From Inonotus obliquus (taxonomy: Eukaryota > Basidiomycota > Agaricomycetes > Hymenochaetales > Hymenochaetaceae), in assembly GCA_032164295.1 (NCBI GenBank), contig JAJHTX010000003.1:1-64000 (forward strand): 64,000 nucleotides of DNA. The letters are read 5' to 3'. How positions within the stretch are numbered: position 1 is the stretch's first letter; each line of letters begins with the position of its first letter. The notes under the pieces were generated by a model. That model was not told the origin of the DNA, ran no database searches, and was given only the letters and a program-made list of their open reading frames with translations. Shown here one piece after another: positions 46,350 through 59,024 of the stretch. Made by a program: the position numbers and the translations under genes.

Positions 46350-49319
46350 TGTGCCTCTGTGACGTATCCAAGAGGGGAAGAGAGGGGGAGGGGATGTGCG
46401 ATGAGGATAAAGGTCATCCTTATCACTAGAACGAGAAGCGACGATGCAGCCTCCCTTTGTTCATCCAGGGATAAGTGCTGATTGGTATGATGCTTACATC
46501 AACAGTGCCGCACCAGAATGGGATTCATTGTAGCACCGCCCAGGAGAAAGTAAGTGCAGCGCCTCTCACCAGTAGATGAAGAATTCACTTACTTCGTGAT
46601 TCAGTACACTATGCCGCTCATCCTTACCGAGTTCCCATACATTTCACCAGTGATCACTTTCTGGCTTCGCCAGGAACTCTAAATCCAAGTCTGTGCGATT
46701 GGGAAGGGAGAGCGCCATAGTTTCATAGGCCGTGCCAGGCACCACTTATTGTTTTACATATTAAGATGGATAAGCCAGCTGATATGAAAGGGCACAGCAC
46801 AAGCGCCTAAACGAAAATTTTCGCTTACATGCCTTCTCCTCGTGTCTTCGTGCAGAAAAGCTGTAGGATAAGGATCAATAGGTCTGCGAAGTGATGGAAA
46901 AGAGATGTACTTCCATTCGGTGAAGATAAAGAGGCGATACTGATGTCTGGTGACCAACCGATGTGCTTGAGGACAACGGTCCTGTAGCGTGCCTTGGACG
47001 AATTGCTGACCTCATCGGATCGGAAACTGCCGGGTAGATCGTCACTCATCCAAGTTTATCAGCCCACTGTCACGGTACTGTCTGTACATGTACATGTACG
47101 AGCAAAATCCTCCTCAGCTCAGCCAGCTTCGGTCTTCGCGTTTGTTTGCTGTAAATCGTCAGTAGATGCGATCTGACACTGACACCTAGTTGGTGTGGAT
47201 GCAAACCTTGCAGGGAATTGACGGAGGCTTGGCGGCTTTCCCAACGCAGACGGTGCAAGCTAGCATAGGCCTTATCAGTATCGTAATCGCTACTACGAAG
47301 AAACGAAGATAACTCATGTGGTGATTGTTGCTTGTTATTCAGGTGTCATGAGCTGGTCAAGGTACTGCTTGGGAGCGCGAGAAGAGATTCTGCGTACAGC
47401 AGGCAAGCATCTTAGTCAGCTCTTCGGAAGCATCGGTGATGTCTATATCGCATGAGAGACCGAGATACCGCGTTGGTGTCATTCCTATTGCCTTTCGAGG
47501 AGCACATCACGGAACGTGTTCCATTCTCACCGCAAATGTAAGCATTATTTGGATCTCATTGAATGGGGACTCGGCGACGACTTTGGGCTGCAGCCGGACG
47601 TTCGGTTAGCGAAGGAGAACTCGGTAGACATGGAATTATTGGGAAGTATCCGTAAGTGTCGAGGTTCATCGTGACATAGTGATTGGATGCAAACACGGCA
47701 TATGTTTCACTGCTTTCTTGTAGAAATCATTCCACTTCTTAACCAAATCCATCCAGCTCGTGCAACAGAAGCAGAGTGTACACCTACCTTCACCCATTCA
47801 TTCTCTGCAGGGCAGGTCTCTATGGCACGGATATTAAACGCGAGATGCATATGCATGCATGCAATCGTATCAATCATATGCTGCAATTTCCGGACTGCTG
47901 TCCGCGCGGGATGGATTGGAGTATCCCATCGAGGTCTCCCCACTCGTTGATACAACATCAGGCGTAATCAAGACGATAAACTCGCATCAATTTCTCGACC
48001 GGTGGCCTGTTGTCGCCTGAACTCAATCAATTCATGAACCCGAGAGTTTACTCCCATGTCCACTGATGAGAGTAGACAAAGCCGTGTTCATTCCCCACTT
48101 TTAAAATAAAATTGAACTTGGTTCGAACCTTTCACTTGGCCTTCTCAATGAATACAGGGGAGCAGATATTACATCAATTTATCCTCAATACCAAGTTCTC
48201 CTTGGAATGCTAATTTCTAAAACTCCATTATGAGAGTGTCATCCATCAATTACTCATTTCGCCCTCCAAAGTCCATAATTTCCAGACCATTCAATGATCC
48301 TCTTCACTATTTCATCATTCTTATTGAAGGAGATCTCATTGAACTCGAACAACGTCTCATCCAGACTAAGGCCGCGGAGTATGAGGACAAGGATCGTACA
48401 TCGACGGGTTTATCGCTATCCATTCCACCAGGCAAGTGAACAGGCCAGACCAGGTAAGCACTTCTGTCGTCTGCGCGTTTGACACCAATTATTAGTGGGA
48501 CTGATGATTTCGTGAGTGATATTGTCCTTCTACACGATTTTGTGCGCAAGTTCCAGCAGCTGGGCCTTCATGAGTATGATGCTTGTCCAAATTCAAACGA
48601 AGTAAGTTCTTTCAGGCATCTCATGGTGAAGAACAACGGTCACTCTCGGCATCTGCCGCTCCGTTTTTGCCTCCGCTCGTCTTGTCTTTCTTTTTGCTCA
48701 ACGGTCACAACGCGCAATTTTATTAGTAACTAACTGATACAATCTCACGATTGTGAGGACGAATGGTGCCGCGACCATCGCGTTGCGCGAGTCCGCTCGC
48801 GACATGTGAACATCCTGATACTTTGAGGAGTCCGTCCATTTTGTCTGGGTAATGGTGCGCGACTACTCGCGTTTGCTAGTTGATTAAGACTGAACATTCG
48901 CAATGGCATGTTGGGTGTGGCAGCATAGCGGGTGTATCGATAATTGTTGACCTGGGTGCCTCAGGAGAACATCGTCGCCGCTACGTGCCGGTTATTCGTC
49001 AATAACGGGGTTGTCAGGACTTCATGCGACGCCTTCGTCCCACTCTCCTCGGTCACGGATGTCCTCAACATGTTCCGTTCGAAACCACAGCTGATATATC
49101 TAGAGGACGACATTGTCTCCATGCATACCCGCGATTCACTCTGTGTCTCCGAGTTAGTCAGATGGGATCCACTAAGAAGGGTTTTGGGTCGAGGTCATCC
49201 AGTGTTTTTGGACGTCGACCATGCTGGGTAATTGATAGGAAGAGCTATGAGGCATGAGGTCAAATATTCGTTGTGCGTCCTCTTTTGTTACAATAATGCA
49301 ATACTCGTTGATGCGTACA
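46350..49319. other. Gene-poor region with unassigned exon-like pieces
   Basis: No complete gene could be built. Coherent but isolated pieces occur near 46440-46530 (FVHPGISADWYDAYINSAAPEW), 47550-47660 (GLGDDFGLQPDVRLAKENSVDM) and 48290-48600 (coiled-coil-like IELEQRLIQTKAAEYEDKDR). A direct alternation TGTACATGTACATGTACG lies at about 47081-47098. These may be decayed genes. Confidence 0.35.
48944..49231 (+). pseudogene. Possible UDP-glycosyltransferase relic
   Basis: The frame begins LTWVPQENIVAATCRLFVNNG, resembling the WxPQxxIL...F(V/L)xHxG donor-binding box of family 1 glycosyltransferases. The His and Gly residues that contact the sugar nucleotide are not convincing, and no upstream barrel is present. 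Treat as a weak guess. Confidence 0.25.
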
Positions 49320-49860
49320 TACAAGAAAAAAGGGACTATCCATCCTCAGTCCCTTCAACGCCCAGGATCCTCGCCCAATCCTTCCCATGGAAGAGCTTTC
49401 CCCACTCGGAGTTCATAATGCGGTCGTCTTGGTCGTCCTTGGTGACCGTGCTATCCTGGGTCGTGTGGCATGCGCACAATCTGTGTTCTGGAGGGACCCA
49501 CAAGAGAAGTCCACCATCTAATGTACAAATCCACCCGTCGTCGGGGATGTACAACGAATTAGCAGAGAGCAGGAACGATTGTGCCTCGAGGTCCAACACT
49601 GACGAGCGCACCGCTGTTTGCGTCCCATATTCGTATTTCATCACCTGAGCTCGATATAATCCTGCTTCCGTCTCGCGAAAACCCAACGTCCCTCACCCAA
49701 ACTGTATGGCCCTCCAATGGCTCTCCCAGTAATCTGCCAGATCGTGTATCCCATATTCGAACTATTCTATCTTCAGATCCTGAAACTATCTTGCTGCCAT
49801 CTTAAGAGAATGAAACAACAGTGACCAAATCCTTGTGACCGGCGAGGCAAGAGAACTGTT
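49320..49860 (-). pseudogene. Second WD40/NLR C-terminal fragment
   Basis: The minus frame 49686-49336 and the sequence upstream match the end of the intact NLR WD40 exon: IWDTRSGRLLGEPLEGH, GDEIRIWDANSGALV, SLYIPDDGW, PEHRLCACHTTQDSTVTKDDQDD and FHGKDWARILGVEGTEDG. A deletion of about 70 nt removes the WWPSGRELK stretch and shifts the frame, and a TAA replaces the Pro codon of FSPDGS near 49803. Only about 150 codons of homology remain. Confidence 0.85.
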
Positions 49861-49899
49861 TCTAGACCGTTTGAAAGAGAACTTGCTAAATGGCCTAAT

Positions 49900-50871
49900 A
49901 TGTCCTTGGATAATATATGCACGACCAGATCTTCGTAGTTCCATTCCAGAGATGGCATAAACATGTATGCATCCCTCCATATGCTTCTATTGTCTTAATC
50001 ATTCTTGACGGAAGCTGAAACCTGCTTCGGACGGGGACTATGGGCTTTCCGGCGATGCGCTTAATTTGCATTGATAGGGTGACAAGTGGAAACAAGGTCA
50101 TCTGCGTTCCATTTAGTTGAATTTCATTTGGCCTGACATCCGAGTACCCTATTTACCGAAACGATTCTGAAACAGACAACATCAACCATTGATCTTGCGA
50201 GTATTTCACTTGAATTTATTGAAATTCGAGGATAATCTGTAGAACACACAGCTCGTTATTAACTACCCTTTCGATGAACGCTTCTTTGTATTTGTCAATG
50301 CCAATTCAGTAGTGATAAGGGAAGAGGGAAAAGGATTTGACGTGAAGGTCCTTCGTAGGCGAAATACTTACATGCAAAGAAATTTGAATTGGACGGATTG
50401 GCCCATTCTCTATCTGACGATCTGTCTTCAACTCATTTTTCTGGTGATCGAAAGTACAATACAAGATGGCAATATTCCGCCGCTGCGACGAGCCCACTGA
50501 GTACGTCTATAATACATCTCATGAGTGAAGGGGTGAAGGAATACTAACGGAAGGATTCTGCAACAAAATCCTCGTCCAGTAGTCCATCAATAATGCATAG
50601 TATAAAAAACCAGCAGCGAGAAACTTGTACAAATACATAATTCGCAAATCTGCACAGACCGAGTTCGAGTTGAGTTATTATTCAAGCATGAGTTCCGGTT
50701 TTGCTGTGTTGAGACATATTGAGCCATAATGGGAAGATCTAATCATTCACGTACCGCAACGCAAGTTATAGAGCACTCATCCCTTTTCCGGCGGCTCTTT
50801 GTAAGGACGAGTCCTAAACAGAAATAGTGTTCAACAAATCTACAATTTCACATTTGTGACAATGGGTCGCC
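49900..50871. repeat. Inverted partner of the 3.6-4.4 kb repeat
   Basis: About 50010-50650 is the reverse complement of about 3760-4400 at moderate identity. The remainder up to the F-box stop at 50872 shows no gene. Together with the WD40 fragment on one side and F-box family on the other, it mirrors the block at the telomere. Confidence 0.65.
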
Positions 50872-53235
50872 TTACCTCGTCTTCAGATCACACGTATACT
50901 TGTCCCAGTCGTCGTTAGACCAGGTCTCCATTTCTGTTGCGTTGATATGACCCTCCCCAAACTTGTCCAAGTATGCACGGGCGGTGATGTACGTTCCAGC
51001 TACATCAGCTCTGCGAGAATAACCCACCGGACACGTTCGTGAATCCAGATTCGTTCGCGTTGCGTAATCCCAGAGCGACGGAAATATCGACATTGGATCG
51101 GAAAGAAAATGATCATACGAGAGAGGAAGTACGCCAAGAAATCCATCCTCGTGCTCCTCAAAGATACCGACGTCGGGCTCGTCCTCCCTCATCATCATAC
51201 AGTAGAACATACTATTTCCAATGCGAAATATCACCTCGCAATGGTTGTCGGCGCAATATAAAACGGGTATGATTTCGCCAAGGGCCTGAAGCCGGCTACG
51301 AAGGATTGTTGAGATCGTAATACCCGAGAAGTCGTCGTCCAAGGGACCCCAGCGTGAAAGCGGTAGGATCCAATCCCAAAGATATTTCGACTTGGTCCAA
51401 TCATTTGTCCAGTCAGAAAATGGAAGAACGCCGAGCCTTGAATCGACCCATTCCGAAACGATGCGCGTGGTAATGTCTTGAGGAAGAGGGTCGTAAATAA
51501 TATAGTCCTTGCGAAGCGAGTAAAACAATGGAAGATCCAGGGAGACCGGTACCTGAAAGTGTCGTTGAGGATGAAAAGGAGGAGAAAAGACTGTTATACA
51601 CACTTTAGAAGTCCTATCAGGACCGTTACCACAATGTTCGGCCATGTTCAGATCAGCCCGCACGCTCTTCCTAGTGATGATGGGCTGTGGTAGCACAGAA
51701 GCGAGTCGAACATCACCAATAGTCGTCCCAAGTAACAGTAGCCCATTTTCATCGTCGAAATCGACGGCGGATAAGAGTCGAACGAGAGGAAACCCGCTCC
51801 TTGATATTGGAATATAATTGCCGTCCACCTGCAAGGGATCCTCTGCAGTAGTGGTAGGACAAAGCGAGGCAAAAAGAAGGGTCGGGGTCCACCAAATGCG
51901 TCTTGAAAGCGACGTCACGCAGAAAAATGTTCTTCCAGATGACCCCACATGAAAGAGATGAAGTGTTCTAACCGTTGGAAGATTCGGGGGCTGCTTGATA
52001 GAGAACTCCTGTAGATGGCAAGATCCGGGATGAAGGAATTCTGGGTCGAGTGTTATGGATGCTTGATGCAATCTCGAGAGATTATCCTGGTAAACTATCC
52101 GAATAACCATCCCACCTCCTTCTCTATCGGATCCTGTCGAGATGCCATCCAAAAACTCGCCATCAATAACCGGTATCTCCAGAGGCAGCGAGGCCACATG
52201 ATCCGCGTAAAAGTTTCCAGTTGCGCCTTGATCCAGGAAGACTTGGGCTGAAGTATGATGCAGAGTGAATATAAATCCACCTCTCATAGTCATAGCTTTG
52301 CAAGCTTCCTGTAGAAGATGAGTATCAACAATAGACTGTAACACCTCGTGTTACTTACGATTGGGAAAGGACTAGATCTCGGCGGAGTCGTGTTGTTCGG
52401 GAAACGTAGACAAATTGCATCTTCTGTCACCCAGTTTGCGAGGTACGGATACGTGTCGACTCCGTTGCGAACGGCGAATCCTACGAGATCTCCCCTGAAG
52501 AACTGCACGTGCGATGAATTGGGTATCTGAGCGAGTTCTCGGAAAGCGACATTGTTCCCAGAATGATGCATCTCGAGAACGAGTATGTATGGATGCCTAT
52601 GAGCGAATCGTAAACTGTGAAGTGTTGGTACAGTAAGTGTAACGTACGTTGATCCAACAGTGATAGCACATCTGACCGCTCCAGTAGAGCAATCGACTTT
52701 CCCGTCCATAACAGGAGCATTCAAATATACCTTCGCTGCGAAACGCACCATTCCCTCTGGGGCGACTTCCCACAGCGACAGCTCGCTCTCGTCGTCGTTC
52801 GCCGCTGCAACAAGGCACCAGCGTCCGAGGACAAGCTTCAGCCATGTGACACGAAGATTTCTGGGTATGTCGACCCTCCGAACGTTCAAGGTCGTGTTTG
52901 GTGTCTTGTAAGCGCGATCAAGCAGGGTAGCATGCTTCACCCATAATTCGATGTCACGTGCGTCCATGGTCTCTATGTCCTGAAGGGCCCGAAGATTCGA
53001 CGGTATACGCAACGATCGAGCCTTGACCTCTCTTTTGAATAAGTGCACCCAAAGTTGCTTATTTCCAGATATCTCAGTTGCGATGGCGGCACATGTCTAT
53101 GAAAAAGCAGTTATGGTCAATGCAGAAAAGCGGACGAATTTGAGGACTCACCTGGCGTAGACGGTTGATGTCCTTCAGACTGAGGTGAAGCCAGATGATA
53201 GACCAGACATCACAAGAAAGTTCCAATAATCCCAT
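50872..53235 (-). CDS. Large F-box-type protein, array copy 1
   Basis: Exons 53235-53152, 53096-52648, 52596-52359, 52308-51604 and 51552-50872 give 718 residues. The N-terminus MGLLELSCDVWSIIWLHLSLKDINRLRQ...CAAIATEISGNKQLW is an F-box pattern. The remaining ~650 residues are a conserved region without a family I recognise: WVKHATLLDRAYKTP, RRVDIPRNLRVTWLK, AANDDESELSLWEV, SSHVQFFRGDLVGFAVRNG, TFFCVTSLSRRIWWTPTLLFAS, RLLSAVDFDDENGLLLLGT, FRIGNSMFYCMMM and SWND-type ends. Introns 2 (51 nt) and 4 (51 nt) are multiples of three without stops here. They are recognised only because the other copies differ in length there. It probably serves as a ubiquitin-ligase adaptor. Confidence 0.75.
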
Positions 53236-54156
53236 TTTGGAGGACCCAGAGGTCAGAGCACGCTCACGGGTGATGGAAAGTGTATTAGAGCGTTGAGTGA
53301 TGACCTCCCGACAGAAACGACTCCCCGAAACGTCCGCCGTAAATCGTGATGCCGAGTCCAATTGGTCATCACCGCGATTACATAATTGTGAGTTTAGGTT
53401 CTGACCTATAGTATTATAATGCTATTGCGTTGTTTTCTCTACCATTTTTCCTCAGGATAGAAGCTCCGTGCTATGGGTAAGTACTTGGGCAGTAAACATG
53501 CGGAGCCAAATAAGGTAGTTCAGACTGGCAGTGTGTAGCTTACACCGAAGGCTATAGGGCTGTGCTGGACTGTACGATAGATTATACAAACAATTATTTC
53601 ACCTCGATTACTCTGTCATCCGGAAGTACCTATCAAAGAGCTAGCTTTTCAAAATGAATTATATTTATATTTCTTCGCGTCGAGTTGCGTGAGTTATAAG
53701 AGTTGCAGCGCTGGGGGAGGGGATTCTGCTTGTAGGAATGACGGTCAACTGCCCGATCTAGCACGAAGGACACAATACCGAGAAATGAAAAGCTGCATAT
53801 AGATGCGTGCAGGGCTGGCCCAATCTGCTACGCTTTAATCATCATTTCATAGGCATTGTTTCTTTAGCTAGGAGTTTACCATTCGGTGGGGAGGGGGTTG
53901 GGGACTGCCAATGTCCTCGGGACTATCTCCCCTGTCCTGCCACACACACGTCACATTTCCGGATATTTTTACATGTATGAAATCGTGTTTTTGAGTGATT
54001 AATTTACGTGGTAAAATCGTGTCTTTATGTGCAGTATTGATTCAGAAATTAGCCTATTTTGAGTGTTTTGGGCACGACGCGCACGCACAAGGCACGTGTG
54101 GCAGGACTTGCGCTAGCCTACCCTCTCTCTAGATCGACTATATCCCCTAGTACAGG
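53236..54156. other. Shared promoter region between F-box copy 1 and deaminase copy 1
   Basis: This is 921 bp between the two head-to-head starts. No long frame is present. It contains GGGGAGGGGGTTGGGG near 53889 and a CACACACACG run near 53941, but no conserved operator could be set by eye. Confidence 0.5.
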
Positions 54157-55859
54157 ATGTCCAACAACCAATCGCTTCTTCTTGAGATAAACGGCAAGCC
54201 CGTATGCTGGCACTGGAACATCTCAAATGCAAGATCCAGTTTCGTTATCGAGAGAAATCTGACGAGAAACTCCTTCTAGATCATTCAGTATATTCAGGAT
54301 AATCAAGGACAAGCGTGTTACAGGTATACCTCGGAGGACCCTACAGATACAACAAGACCAGAAAGCTTTACTGGGATTCTAAATCGAGTCCTTTTACGAT
54401 GTCTGTAAGCCGATTTGATCATTGGTGCTGATATTTCTCAATCTCCAGTAGTCGTGATATTACTGTTTACTCGTACACAGACGATAGCCAGGAACAGGTT
54501 GAAACTTGCCTAGTATCCTTTCATCTTCGAAAGCACGAGGTACCAATTGCCGATGTGTATTCTGCTCTAGGTAAGAACTATGTGCGTTCGAGGATGAGAA
54601 TATTCATGTTGTCTTGATTAGGATGGTTTATATCCTATTCGGAAGATCCGTCTGTTGTATCATCCGACGATTGTCCTCTTTTTGTGCTGTACACTCGACT
54701 TTGCCACAACATAGCAGCGGAAGTCAACGAAGAAACACGTAGAAGGGGGATCAACCTCCATATTCGAATTAGCACCTATGATCCGGCAAAAACTCACTTG
54801 TTTTGGGTTGGTTCGCACCCTGTTTTGACCATCCATCCTTCTGAGGATGAACAAGGACCAAAAACAGGACGTATGAACGTTCAGATGTCATTCTCTGCAT
54901 CTCTTCCACGAGCCAATGCACCCTACGATGCTCAGTCAAACCCAAAGAACATACTAAAGGCAGCCCGAGAGCGAATGATCAGCCATATTACAGGTCCTCT
55001 GGTAATGGATAAAATGAAGGAACTTAATAGCGCATATGTTGGAAACTGTGCAGAGACGTTGAATTACGCTAGGTGAGTATATTAGATGAGTTTAACCATG
55101 GATTTCACAATTGACAAAAATTGTATAATACTATACCTCTATTAGTTTCGCCAATAGGGACAGTACGACGGCTACAGTTGGCTTTGGATTATCCCTTACT
55201 ACCAATCGAGTCGGTGGCAGCTTTACGTCATATGCCGAAATACTCAGACAAGCGCATTCTCCACCATGCGAGTCTTGCCGTGAGCTGTTTATACATGGCG
55301 GTGTTACTCAACAAGATTTTGGATCTGGAAGGATTCTGGGCAATCTTCCAGATGGGACTGTTGTCCAACCTAACTGGGCTGATAGGGTAATTATTTGTTT
55401 TGATACTCCGTAGAAACATCGCGACTGATGAAGATTTAATTAGAATAATACCCCGATGTGTAGTCATTGTCACAGTCCCATTACAGATCGAATGAATACG
55501 ACGGGTGTAAGCTTCACTCTCCTTTTCTCCTTGTCGTATATGTCTAACACGTTTTACAGTACTGCTCATCTCGTTGTCGCATTCAATTTATCGAATACCG
55601 AGAACGAACCCAGTACGGATATCCGCCGACGCGGAATATTACCAGCTGGACTGCACCGAACGTTCCCGGACCTTCTACTTCCAACCAGAGCTACATACCA
55701 GCGACAGCCGGTTATCCTCCTTCAGCTCCTCATGACTATACACCTGTGACAGCCCAATGGAGTTTCCATGCCCCCCCAGACGTAAATCCACTACCCAGCT
55801 GGAGGTCTGCGCATCCTGATAGAGTTCCAGGACATCGCGATTATCAGCCACCTTACTAG
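54157..55859 (+). CDS. Predicted deaminase-fold protein with C-terminal zinc finger, copy 1
   Basis: Exons 54157-54228, 54280-54404, 54449-54570, 54622-55072, 55146-55386, 55444-55506 and 55560-55859 give 457 residues. The core contains VGNCAETLNYA (Cys249-Ala-Glu251), then about 45 residues later SPPCESCRE (Cys298, Cys301). This is the (H/C)AE...PCxxC zinc site of the cytidine-deaminase fold. A short zinc finger follows (TPMCSHCHSP...YCSSRCR), then a Pro/Tyr-rich disordered tail. The N-terminal half (CWHW...CLVSFHLRKHEVPIADVYSALG) has no family I can name. Intron 1 uses a GC donor (AAT|GCAAGA). The substrate (nucleoside, DNA or RNA) cannot be predicted. Divergent partner: F-box copy 1. Confidence 0.7.
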
Positions 55860-56661
55860 ATACCAACGGTCGGGAGCACCTCACCAAGATTTCTGTATCA
55901 CATGTAATTCTATAATTATATCATGCAATCCAACAGTTTTGGGGTAATGGTAGCAGTATAGAGGGCATTCAGGGTCCCATGAACGACAGCCATTGTAGTG
56001 CTGCATTTTTTATGGAAAACAAAACTTGGCAGGAAAGGTCCGATCAAAATGGATAACCGGATTCTTGTGCAATGCTAATGGCAGTCAAGATCCAGTCAGA
56101 ATGTTGGACTAGCTTTATCTCTGTTTATTGAGTTTACGATAGGCATGATTCCGCCGAGAGACTGAAATCGCTTTCGTGTAAGACTTCCGATTGTGATATA
56201 AAGTAATTCCCCGAAGGCTTCCAGCCAACCTTAGACCGTCCGAGCTTCGTCACGTCAAGGCTTTCATTCGACTCGCAGAAGTGACATTAACCAACTGCAC
56301 GTCCAATATTATCTATACGAAGTTGCGAACTGGATTCGCGTCGTCAGCTACCGGAATTTTGAAAGAGGGAGATACTCGGTATCAAGTATCCTGGATGCCA
56401 GAGATCGCGCTTAGTTCCTCTTCTGCCGAAAACCTGTCCGACAAGGCCTGACACAAGTTTTCATCGGGGAGAGTAATCTAGTCCGACTTATAGACGGGTT
56501 GGAGATTACTGTAAGACGACCTCCCAACATACGTTATTATATACAGCAAAATAGTGGTGTTATCATCCTAATTTATTCTTCTGGCTCCCTGTAAGGATGT
56601 ATCCTGGTTTAGAATACGGTGTTAATATGAAAATATACTTGTATACAAAGTTCAAAACAAC
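55860..56661. other. Convergent intergenic region, no gene
   Basis: This is 800 bp between the deaminase copy 1 stop and the F-box copy 2 stop. Short frames have no motif. A terminator must lie on each side, but no clear signal is visible. Confidence 0.5.
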
Positions 56662-59024
56662 TTACGTCTTCTTCAAAATGCCGCACATATGATTGTCCCA
56701 ATCATTGTTCGACCACGTTTCCATTTCAGCAACGCTCACATGGTGCTTCCCAATACTATCCAAGTAGTTACGGACCGTAATATATGATCGTGCTGCGATA
56801 TCTCGTTGAGTCAGATCCGCCGGACACGTCCGTGAGTCTAGATTTGTTCGCGTTTCGATGTCCCAAAGAGACGGAAATATGGACATCGGGTTATCCAAGA
56901 ATTGGTCGTACGAGAGCGGAAGTACGCCAAGAAGACCTTCTTCGTGCTCCTCGAAGGCTTCAACATCGGGCTCATCGTCCCTCATCATCATACAATAGAA
57001 CATACTATTGCCAATGCGAAATACCACTTCGCAATGGTTGGCTACGCGATATAGAACGGGCATGATTTCGCCAAGGGCCTGAAGCCGGGTACGAATAGTC
57101 GTTGAGACCGTTGGATCTGTGAAGCCGTCATCCAAAGGACCCCAGCGTGAAAGCGGTAGGATCCAATCCCAAAGATATTTTGATTCGGCCCAGTCATTTG
57201 TCCACTCATAGAGCGAGAGGACGCCGAGCCTTGGATCATCCCATTCTGAGACAACACGCATGATGATATCTTGAGGAAGCGGATCAAAAGTATTGTACTT
57301 CTTGCGAAGTGAGTAGTACAATGGAAGGTCCAGGGAAGTTGGTACCTGAAAGTATCGTTGAGGATGAAAAGGAGGAGTAAAGGGCTGCAACACCCACTTC
57401 GGAAGCCTTCTTAGTGCTGTTGCCATATGTTTCGGACATGGTCGAATCAGCTCGCACGCTCTTCCTAGTAATGATGGGCTGTGGTAGCACCGAAGCGAGT
57501 CGAACATCACCAATAGTCGTCCCAAGCAATAATAATCCGTTCTCATCGTCGAAATCGACGGCGGATAAGAGCCGGACGAGGGGAAACCCGCTTCTGGATA
57601 TTGGAATATAATTGCCGTCCACCTGCAGGGGATCCCCTGAAGTAGTGGTGGGACCAAGCGAGGCAAAAAGAAGGGTCGGGGTCCACCAAATGCGTCTTGA
57701 AAGCGACGTGACGCAGAAAAATGTTCTTCCAGATGACCCCACGCGGAAGAGATGAAGGGACCTGACCGTGGGGAGATTCGGGGGCTGCTTGATACAGAAC
57801 TCCTGAACACTACAGTAGCCGGGATCTAGGGATCCAGAGTCAAATGTTACAGATGCTTGACGCAGCTCAGAGAGTTCATCCTGCAAAACCATTCGAATAA
57901 TCATCGCGCCTCCGTCTGGATCGGTTTCTGTCGAAATGCCGTCTAAAAACTCGCCATGGATAATCGGAGTTTCCAAGGGTAGCGAAGCCACATGATTCGC
58001 GCAAGTATCGCCAATCGCGCCTTGTTCCAGGAAAACTTGGATTGTCGTATGATGCAATGTAAATATGAGTCCATCTCTCATCGTTATTGCTTTGCAGGCT
58101 TCCTAATGCAGAGTATTAGGATTGAGAAGAACTCGTAACACCTTCGTTGACTTACGATCGGGTAGGGACTGAATCTCGGCGGAGTCGCGTTGTTCGGAAC
58201 GCGCAGACAATGTAAATATCCTGTGACCCAGTTTGCGAGGTACGGATACGTGTCGTCTCCGTTGCGAACGGCGAATCCTGCGAGATCTCCCCTGAAGAAC
58301 TGCACATGCGACGCATTGGATATCTGAGCGAGTTCTTGGAGAACGACGTCGTCGCCAGAGTGATGCATCCCGAGAACGAGTATGTATGGATGCCTATAGA
58401 GCGTATCGTAAGCTGTGAAGTGTTGGTACGATAAGTGAGACGTACGTTGATCCTACAGTAACAGCACATCTGACCGCTCCAGTAGAGCAATCGATTTTCC
58501 CGTCCATAACAGGAGCATCCAAGTGTACTTTCGCTGAAAAACGAACCGTTCCGTCTGGGGCGACTTCCCACAACGACAGCTCGCTCTCGTCGTCGTTCGC
58601 CGCTGCAACAAGGCACCAGCGTCCGAGTACACGCTTCAGCCATGTGACACGAAGATTTCTGGGTATGTCGACCCTCCGAACGTTCAAGGTCGTGTTTGGT
58701 GTCTTGTAAGCGCGATCAAGCAGGGTAGCATGCTTCACCCATGATTCGATGTCGCGTGCGTCCACGGTCTCTATGTCCTCAAGATTCGACGGCATACGCA
58801 ATGATCGAGTCTTCACTTCTCGATTGAATATGTGCACCCAAAGTTGCTTATTTACTGATATTTCATTGGCTAGCGACGAACACGTCTGTCAAGCGATAGT
58901 TTAGTTCCATATAGGACAGCACACGATTCTGTTTTATCACCTGGCGCAACCTATTGATATCCTTCAGACTGATTTGACTCCATATGATGGATTGTACGTC
59001 GCACGGAAGACTTAAGAGTCCCAT
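56662..59024 (-). CDS. Large F-box-type protein, array copy 2
   Basis: Exons 59024-58941, 58885-58446, 58393-58156, 58102-57398 and 57345-56662 give 716 residues. Exon lengths match copy 1 except for a three-codon loss in exon 2 and one extra codon in the last exon. Introns 2 and 4 are 52 nt, not 51, so unspliced reading would appear frameshifted. The GT and AG sites are conserved (GTACGT...TATAG and GTGGGT...TTTCAG). The F-box is MGLLSLPCDVQSIIWSQISLKDINRLRQ. Divergence is mostly point changes, and the C-terminal third differs more (VEAFEEHEEGLLGV, TQRDIAARSYITVRNYL). It appears functional. Confidence 0.75.

Noticed and set aside
57346..57397. Second frameshift in F-box copy 2
   Set aside because: It is again inside a conserved intron ending TTTCAG. 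The protein resumes with VP(V/T)SLDLPL in all copies.
58380..58446. Frameshift destroying F-box copy 2 near codon 175
   Set aside because: The extra base lies inside a conserved 52-nt intron (GTACGT...TATAG). Splicing restores the family frame and matches copies 1 and 3.
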